A stretch of 15,805 bases of DNA, from NCBI GenBank assembly GCA_016929465.1, contig JAFGIT010000240.1:1-15805 (forward strand), read 5' to 3'. Positions 11,948 through 15,805 of the stretch are shown here, piece by piece. Made by a program: the position numbers and the translations under genes. Within the stretch, counting starts at the first letter, position 1; every line of letters starts with the position of its first letter. This stretch comes from Candidatus Coatesiibacteriota bacterium. GTDB lineage: Bacteria; B130-G9. The notes beneath the pieces were generated by a model. It was not told the origin of the DNA. It was given only the letters and a program-made list of their open reading frames with translations, and did not search any database.

Positions 11948-13375
11948 ATTAAAGCGCTAGTCGTAAGGCCACCCAGAATAATGGGCGGCCTCGAAAAGAG
12001 CTCCGTTCAGCACCCTGTCAATATACTCAGCCTCGCCGCACATCTCCTCGCTAATGACATCGAGACCAGGATAATCGACTTCGAGGTCGAGTCACTTACC
12101 GATGACGCTTTCCTCGACCGAGTTTCCGACTTCGGGCCTGACTTGGTGGGTTTTACCTGCCTCTCCCCCACCGTCGTTGCGGCAAATCGCCTCGCAGGCG
12201 CCATCAAGAGCCATCTGCCGGAGACGTTCATCGTTGCGGGGGGCCCACACATAAGCGCGATGCCCGAGCGGGCGCTGAAGGAGTTCGAGAACTTCGACGC
12301 AGGAGTCTTCGGCGAGGGGGAGCATACGCTCCTGGAAATTTGCGGGAGGGTCGATGAGTGCAAACCACCGAAACTGGATGGGGTGGCGGGGGTCGCTCAT
12401 AGAAAGGGCTCCGAGTTCGTGATCGAGGAAAAACGGCCGCTCATAGGGGATCTCGATACTCTGGCATTCCCCGCTAGGCATCTTCTGAACCTGGACCTAT
12501 ACCGAGCGGGATCGACACCCGGGGTGGGTGATACCGCGACGAATTCGACTGTGCTATTCACCTCACGCGGCTGTGCGGAAGACTGCACTTTCTGTGCCTC
12601 GAAGATAACCTTCTCCCGAAAGCTCCGCTTCCGCTCTGCAGAACACGTCCTGGCGGAGGTGAAAGATTGCATCGAGAATTTCGGCTTCGACCACTTCACG
12701 ATCGATGACGATACATTCACACTCAACAAAGCGAGACTAACGAAGATCCTCGAGGGCTTTTCCGAACTCCGAGTCAGCTGGGATTGCGACACGCGGGTCA
12801 ATGCGGTCGATGAAGAGATGCTCCAGGATATGAAGGCCGCCGGCTGCAAGAAAGTCGCCTTCGGGATCGAATCGGGCAGCGAGCGGATAAGGGCGCTGAT
12901 CAAGAAAAGGACCACCCAGGAGCAGATCATCCGGGCGTTCGATGCAGCAAAAAGAGCCGGTCTTGTTACACAGGCATTCTTTATCATAGGGAGCCATCCG
13001 AGCGAGACGCTCGATGAGGTCAAGATGACCCTGAAATTGGCGAAGCGCGTCGCGCCTGACTTCATAATCGTCAACGTGGTCACGCCCTTCCCCGGTACCG
13101 AGCTATACGAGATGATGCAGGCGGGGGGCTACATGCCGGAGACGCTCGATTGGGAGAAATTTGACTGCACCCACACGCAGCCATCCTGGCGGACCGAGCA
13201 TTTTTCCTCAGATGAGCTAGTCAGGCTGCAGCGTTGGTTCTATCTGCGCTATTCGTTCTCGCCGAGCTTCATGTTGGCCACGCTGAGGCGCATCAACAGC
13301 CTCAAGGCCCTGAAATACTACGCATCAACCGCCGTCGGCTTCTTCAAATACCTGCTGTTCGAGAAGAGGAGGTAA
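11948..13375 (+). CDS. B12-binding-domain radical SAM protein, probable ATT start
   Basis: This 475-aa protein has an N-terminal cobalamin-binding-like Rossmann domain (about 1-140: KALVVRPPRIMGGLEK, FGPDLVGFTC, VAGGPH, GEGE). A radical SAM TIM barrel follows, with the cluster motif SRGCAEDCTFC (Cys209, Cys213, Cys216). Further barrel motifs are TIDDDTFTL, FGIESGSERI and the PFPGTELY segment. The family is BchE/hopanoid-methylase-like and commonly methylates or rearranges unactivated carbons; the substrate is unknown. No DxHxxG is seen, which is common in this class. ATG 11981 would cut off the first beta strand and has no ribosome-binding site. ATT at 11948 keeps it and has AGGAG (11937-11941) 6 nt upstream, and TAG at 11936 bars a longer frame. 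A C-terminal basic/hydrophobic tail may touch the membrane. It is the last gene of the plus-strand set. Confidence 0.88.
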   Translation: MKALVVRPPRIMGGLEKSSVQHPVNILSLAAHLLANDIETRIIDFEVESLTDDAFLDRVSDFGPDLVGFTCLSPTVVAANRLAGAIKSHLPETFIVAGGPHISAMPERALKEFENFDAGVFGEGEHTLLEICGRVDECKPPKLDGVAGVAHRKGSEFVIEEKRPLIGDLDTLAFPARHLLNLDLYRAGSTPGVGDTATNSTVLFTSRGCAEDCTFCASKITFSRKLRFRSAEHVLAEVKDCIENFGFDHFTIDDDTFTLNKARLTKILEGFSELRVSWDCDTRVNAVDEEMLQDMKAAGCKKVAFGIESGSERIRALIKKRTTQEQIIRAFDAAKRAGLVTQAFFIIGSHPSETLDEVKMTLKLAKRVAPDFIIVNVVTPFPGTELYEMMQAGGYMPETLDWEKFDCTHTQPSWRTEHFSSDELVRLQRWFYLRYSFSPSFMLATLRRINSLKALKYYASTAVGFFKYLLFEKRR

Positions 13376-13406
13376 CCTGACTCCTCCTATGATGAGGTAG
13401 TTCAGG
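13376..13406. terminator. Weak hairpin between convergent genes
   Basis: CCTGA (13376-13380) and CCTC (13383-13386) pair with GAGG (13394-13397) and TCAGG (13402-13406) around an internal loop. It lies directly after the radical SAM stop and before the end of the converging nuclease gene. No T-run is present. Confidence 0.3.
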
Positions 13407-13443
13407 TTCTTGGGACAGGACGCGGTTGCGATCTCAACTACAA

Positions 13444-14544
13444 CTACCGATTTCGATCGTGAATTATAAATATGGCATCTGATGTCGTGAAATAGCGGCG
13501 GTCTTTCCAGACGAATTCGAGCTCCCGCCCCGGCGTGCCGGCGGCCTCATTCAGATGCCCATGAATGCCGCGGGCAAGCAGATGTTTGGCTCGCTTCAGC
13601 CTCCAGGACTCAAAAAAGTTGTGGGTGTCAATGAGTATCAGGAACAGCCTGTTCGAGGCGTCAAATCTTCTCTCTCCTTGGTTTTCATACAACCAGCGCA
13701 TGAGATCTTCAGGATGAGAGCTTGCGTCTGCGATCATTTCAAGCCTCTTCTGACGAAGACTAGAGATCAGATCCCTAGCATCTGAAGAAGGATAGTCCTC
13801 GACCTTCTTCCAGAGATCCTCCAGAAGCCTTGATTCAGGGAGTTGAGAATCAAATGTGATCCGCTTGCTCCGGCAGAACGACTTCAGAAGAGTTGTCTCC
13901 GGTCTAAGACTCGCTTTCTTTCTGATGTCCTTTACATAACCTTCTGGGAAATATGTCACCTTCAAGTCAAATGGCGTACCCGAAATGAAGAAATCAACCT
14001 TCTTTATGAGTCCAATGGCTGGCAATACCGCAGAATGATCGCGAAAGATGTCTTCTATGATGATTGAGGTCCAATGGTTGTACCAAGAGCACAAGACATA
14101 TCCCCGCATGCTCCGGTGAAGCTCATTCTCTATACAGTCTGAGAGAGCGTCATAGGACCGAATTTTCTTTATATAATTATCCACAATAGTCTTTTCGAGG
14201 CTGTTCTGATGCAGCCCTCCCCAATCAAATGCCTCCAGCCGATATAATTCACTCACCATTTCATCTTCAATAAGCCTGCGAGCTTGACGCTGTTCAGCAT
14301 AGATCGCTCTCATCGTGGACTCGATCCGCTCTTCCGCGATGTCGGCATCGAATAAGAACTGCATCAAGGCATCGCCGCGCAGTTTAGGAATCTGCATCGC
14401 ATTGTCTTGAAGCAGTCTGTGCAGATACTCGGTTCTGGACATTGAGCGCAATTTGAGAAAGCGCAGGCCATTTGGATCGAGTGATAGGTCTCTGATTTCA
14501 CTGCTCCTAAATGCATTCAAGGCCTGCTCAAAGGAATAGGTCAT
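13444..14544 (-). CDS. Probable PD-(D/E)XK restriction endonuclease
   Basis: This 366-aa protein has no family I can name. A nuclease-like core is visible: Glu164 in IIIEDIF, then KKVDFF with Asp184, then PFDLKVTYF with Asp193-Leu-Lys195. This D-x8-DxK spacing fits the PD-(D/E)XK fold with Asp in place of the usual Glu. The flanks are helical and charged. The start ATG at 14544 shares its A with the TAA of the methyltransferase upstream (TAATG), so translation is coupled. An ATG at 14580 would add 12 residues within the methyltransferase gene. The methyltransferase partner makes a type II restriction role likely: the protein would cut foreign DNA lacking the partner's methylation. Base composition is lower in GC than the plus-strand genes (about 37-45% in lines I counted), which suggests transfer. 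It converges on the radical SAM gene. Confidence 0.65.
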   Translation of the reverse strand: MTYSFEQALNAFRSSEIRDLSLDPNGLRFLKLRSMSRTEYLHRLLQDNAMQIPKLRGDALMQFLFDADIAEERIESTMRAIYAEQRQARRLIEDEMVSELYRLEAFDWGGLHQNSLEKTIVDNYIKKIRSYDALSDCIENELHRSMRGYVLCSWYNHWTSIIIEDIFRDHSAVLPAIGLIKKVDFFISGTPFDLKVTYFPEGYVKDIRKKASLRPETTLLKSFCRSKRITFDSQLPESRLLEDLWKKVEDYPSSDARDLISSLRQKRLEMIADASSHPEDLMRWLYENQGERRFDASNRLFLILIDTHNFFESWRLKRAKHLLARGIHGHLNEAAGTPGRELEFVWKDRRYFTTSDAIFIIHDRNR

Positions 14545-15805
14545 TATTCCGTCCCCGACCTCGGCATTTTGGTTGACCATTCTGGTACGGTTGTCTCCAG
14601 CAACCTTTCTAGAGCCCTTCTAGGTCCAGGCCCTTTTGCAAATATCAGCACAAAATCTTCTCTCAGCGCTCCTGTACGATTGTCTTGAACCACTGAACGC
14701 GCGGAATACGGCATCCGGAAACAGCCAATGAATTCCATGACTGCTCCCCCTGTCAGCCGATCGTTTAGAAATGACCAACTAGCAGCGTCCCGCGCATTGA
14801 ATACTAACGCCATAATCCCGTCAGGTTTCAATATCCTGAGAATCTCATCAAGCACAGCTCGCATGTCTTTATTGTAGTTTCTAACATTCTTGTCTCGCTC
14901 TGATGCGTTAGAGATCACTATTTCGTCCTTAAAGGACGCCTTATATCCTAGTATTGCATTCCATATTTCGCTCAATTCAAGGTAGGGTATTCTGTCACCG
15001 TGCGGTGGGTCGGTTATCACAAGTGCGACGCTTTCTGAGGGCAACGTTCTTAACAGAGATCTTGAATCCACATTGGCAAGAGCGATTTGTATTTTCCCCG
15101 AAATCACATCCGCCGGATCCAAAGAGGGCTCGTATCCATAGCGAGACGTTCCGTTATTCAAGGAATCTATTAGTCTCTTGATACGGCTCTGAAAGCAATT
15201 CCAAACGTTTATCTCGAAATGCTTACTAGGGCGCCAGAATCCGATCACCCAACTTCCAACCTCAACGCGCCGGCTTTCCTTGCCAGAATTCTTTCCTCTT
15301 CTGCTTACCGCAAATACCATTTTGGACATCTGTCCGCTTGCCGAGGTTAGGGAAAGCAAAAGCGCTCTTCTGACGCGCTCATCAAACTCAGAAATAGCCT
15401 CGATGATCAAGTCGATATTTCTTAATGCCCTGCCTGTAAATATATCCTGCAGTCTCAAATGAGGGGAGGCATTTATCCTTGAATTGGCAAAGAATAGCAT
15501 CGGTCTTGGACCCTTGGGTTGGTATCCCTCGAATTGCTTGATTAATTCGAGGTCATAGCGAGATGGGTCCAATTCTTCTCTTGCATTTCCTTGCCCCCCT
15601 TTCCTCCATACAGTCAGAAGTTCATTCCCGTCCCACAAATAGTGTGAGGCAACAGATGAGTCCGAAAGCGAATAGCTATCGTTGATCTGCCTTGAACATT
15701 GAGCGCGGATCGACTCAAACGCATCCGAGATATCTTGGGCATGTGGGGGATTTGCGAAGAGCCTAGAGAGCTCAATTGCGACTGGATTGATGTCAATGCC
15801 AATGA
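14544..15805 (-). CDS. DNA methyltransferase (N4/N6 type), N-terminus outside window
   Basis: 419 C-terminal residues are visible; the frame is open to the right edge, so the TTG at 15638 is not the start. At the edge the sequence reads IGIDINPVAIELSRLF. This is the acidic strand after motif I of SAM-dependent methylases, so the FxGxG loop must lie just outside. The catalytic motif IV is TDPPHGDRIPYLELSEIWN (DPPH at 15000-15011). It is followed by VLDEILRILKPDGIMALVF and a closing VLIFAKG strand. Thus motif I precedes IV, as in a group of DNA methylases with an LELSxLWN segment. The usual DPPY/F/W has His here, which is notable but leaves the D-P-P intact. The downstream gene overlaps by one base and looks like a nuclease, so a restriction-modification pair is inferred. 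The target base and site cannot be told. Confidence 0.82.
   Translation of the reverse strand, partial: IGIDINPVAIELSRLFANPPHAQDISDAFESIRAQCSRQINDSYSLSDSSVASHYLWDGNELLTVWRKGGQGNAREELDPSRYDLELIKQFEGYQPKGPRPMLFFANSRINASPHLRLQDIFTGRALRNIDLIIEAISEFDERVRRALLLSLTSASGQMSKMVFAVSRRGKNSGKESRRVEVGSWVIGFWRPSKHFEINVWNCFQSRIKRLIDSLNNGTSRYGYEPSLDPADVISGKIQIALANVDSRSLLRTLPSESVALVITDPPHGDRIPYLELSEIWNAILGYKASFKDEIVISNASERDKNVRNYNKDMRAVLDEILRILKPDGIMALVFNARDAASWSFLNDRLTGGAVMEFIGCFRMPYSARSVVQDNRTGALREDFVLIFAKGPGPRRALERLLETTVPEWSTKMPRSGTE

Noticed and set aside
11981-11983. ATG as the start of the radical SAM protein
   Set aside because: It would remove the first beta strand of the B12-binding domain and has no ribosome-binding site; ATT at 11948 fits better.
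12397-13083. 228-residue minus-strand frame rich in Ser
   Set aside because: Antisense to the radical SAM gene; Ser-rich shadow composition and no domain.
15636-15638. TTG as the start of the DNA methyltransferase
   Set aside because: The same frame stays open to the right edge and encodes a recognisable IGIDINP motif, so the true start is outside the window.
1-15805. CRISPR array, insertion sequence or integrase
   Set aside because: No regularly spaced repeats of the right length, no transposase or integrase motifs and no terminal inverted repeats were seen.

Overview
This looks like a chromosomal window from a GC-rich (mid-50s % by eye), probably uncultivated Gram-negative-type bacterium. 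Secreted Ig-like or beta-sandwich proteins, an FGE-sulfatase-domain protein, a carbamoyltransferase and a B12-type radical SAM enzyme are common in candidate-phylum and deltaproteobacteria-like metagenome bins. No gene fixes the phylum. The histidyl-tRNA synthetase is of the alphaproteobacterial type, but the neighbours do not look alphaproteobacterial.

Left part, minus strand (1-2873): a consensus-like sigma70 promoter (TTGACG, 17 nt, TATAGT) drives tRNA-His(GTG), then hisS, then a MIO-dependent ammonia-lyase that runs off the left edge. All three genes concern histidine. The tRNA lacks an encoded G-1 and carries G1:U72, A73 and U20a. These are the identity features known for the divergent alphaproteobacterial HisRS/tRNAHis pair, and the adjacent hisS is of the matching type. 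A five-unit heptamer purine repeat sits just upstream of the promoter.

3069-4319 (minus): one reading frame for a secreted protein, made of a signal peptide, a beta-sandwich module and an FGE-sulfatase domain. A single in-frame TAG cuts it inside the last strands of the beta module. The same module ends the 754-residue secreted protein at 4819-7083 (plus). That protein's N-terminal part resembles DUF6345 and shows a possible His/Cys dyad. The two genes are divergent, with a promoter for the plus-strand gene between them. A strong rho-independent terminator closes the plus-strand gene.

7396-13375 (plus): five co-oriented genes. They are an isocitrate/isopropylmalate-type dehydrogenase, an overlapping inositol-monophosphatase-like enzyme, a NodU/TobZ-type carbamoyltransferase, a small membrane-anchored NusG-domain-II protein, and a B12-binding radical SAM protein that apparently starts at ATT. 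The set could be a small biosynthetic or modification pathway; the product is unknown.

13444-15805 (minus): a lower-GC pair that converges on the cassette. It consists of a DNA methyltransferase (N-terminus outside the window) and a translationally coupled probable PD-(D/E)XK nuclease. It is most simply a restriction-modification system acquired by transfer.
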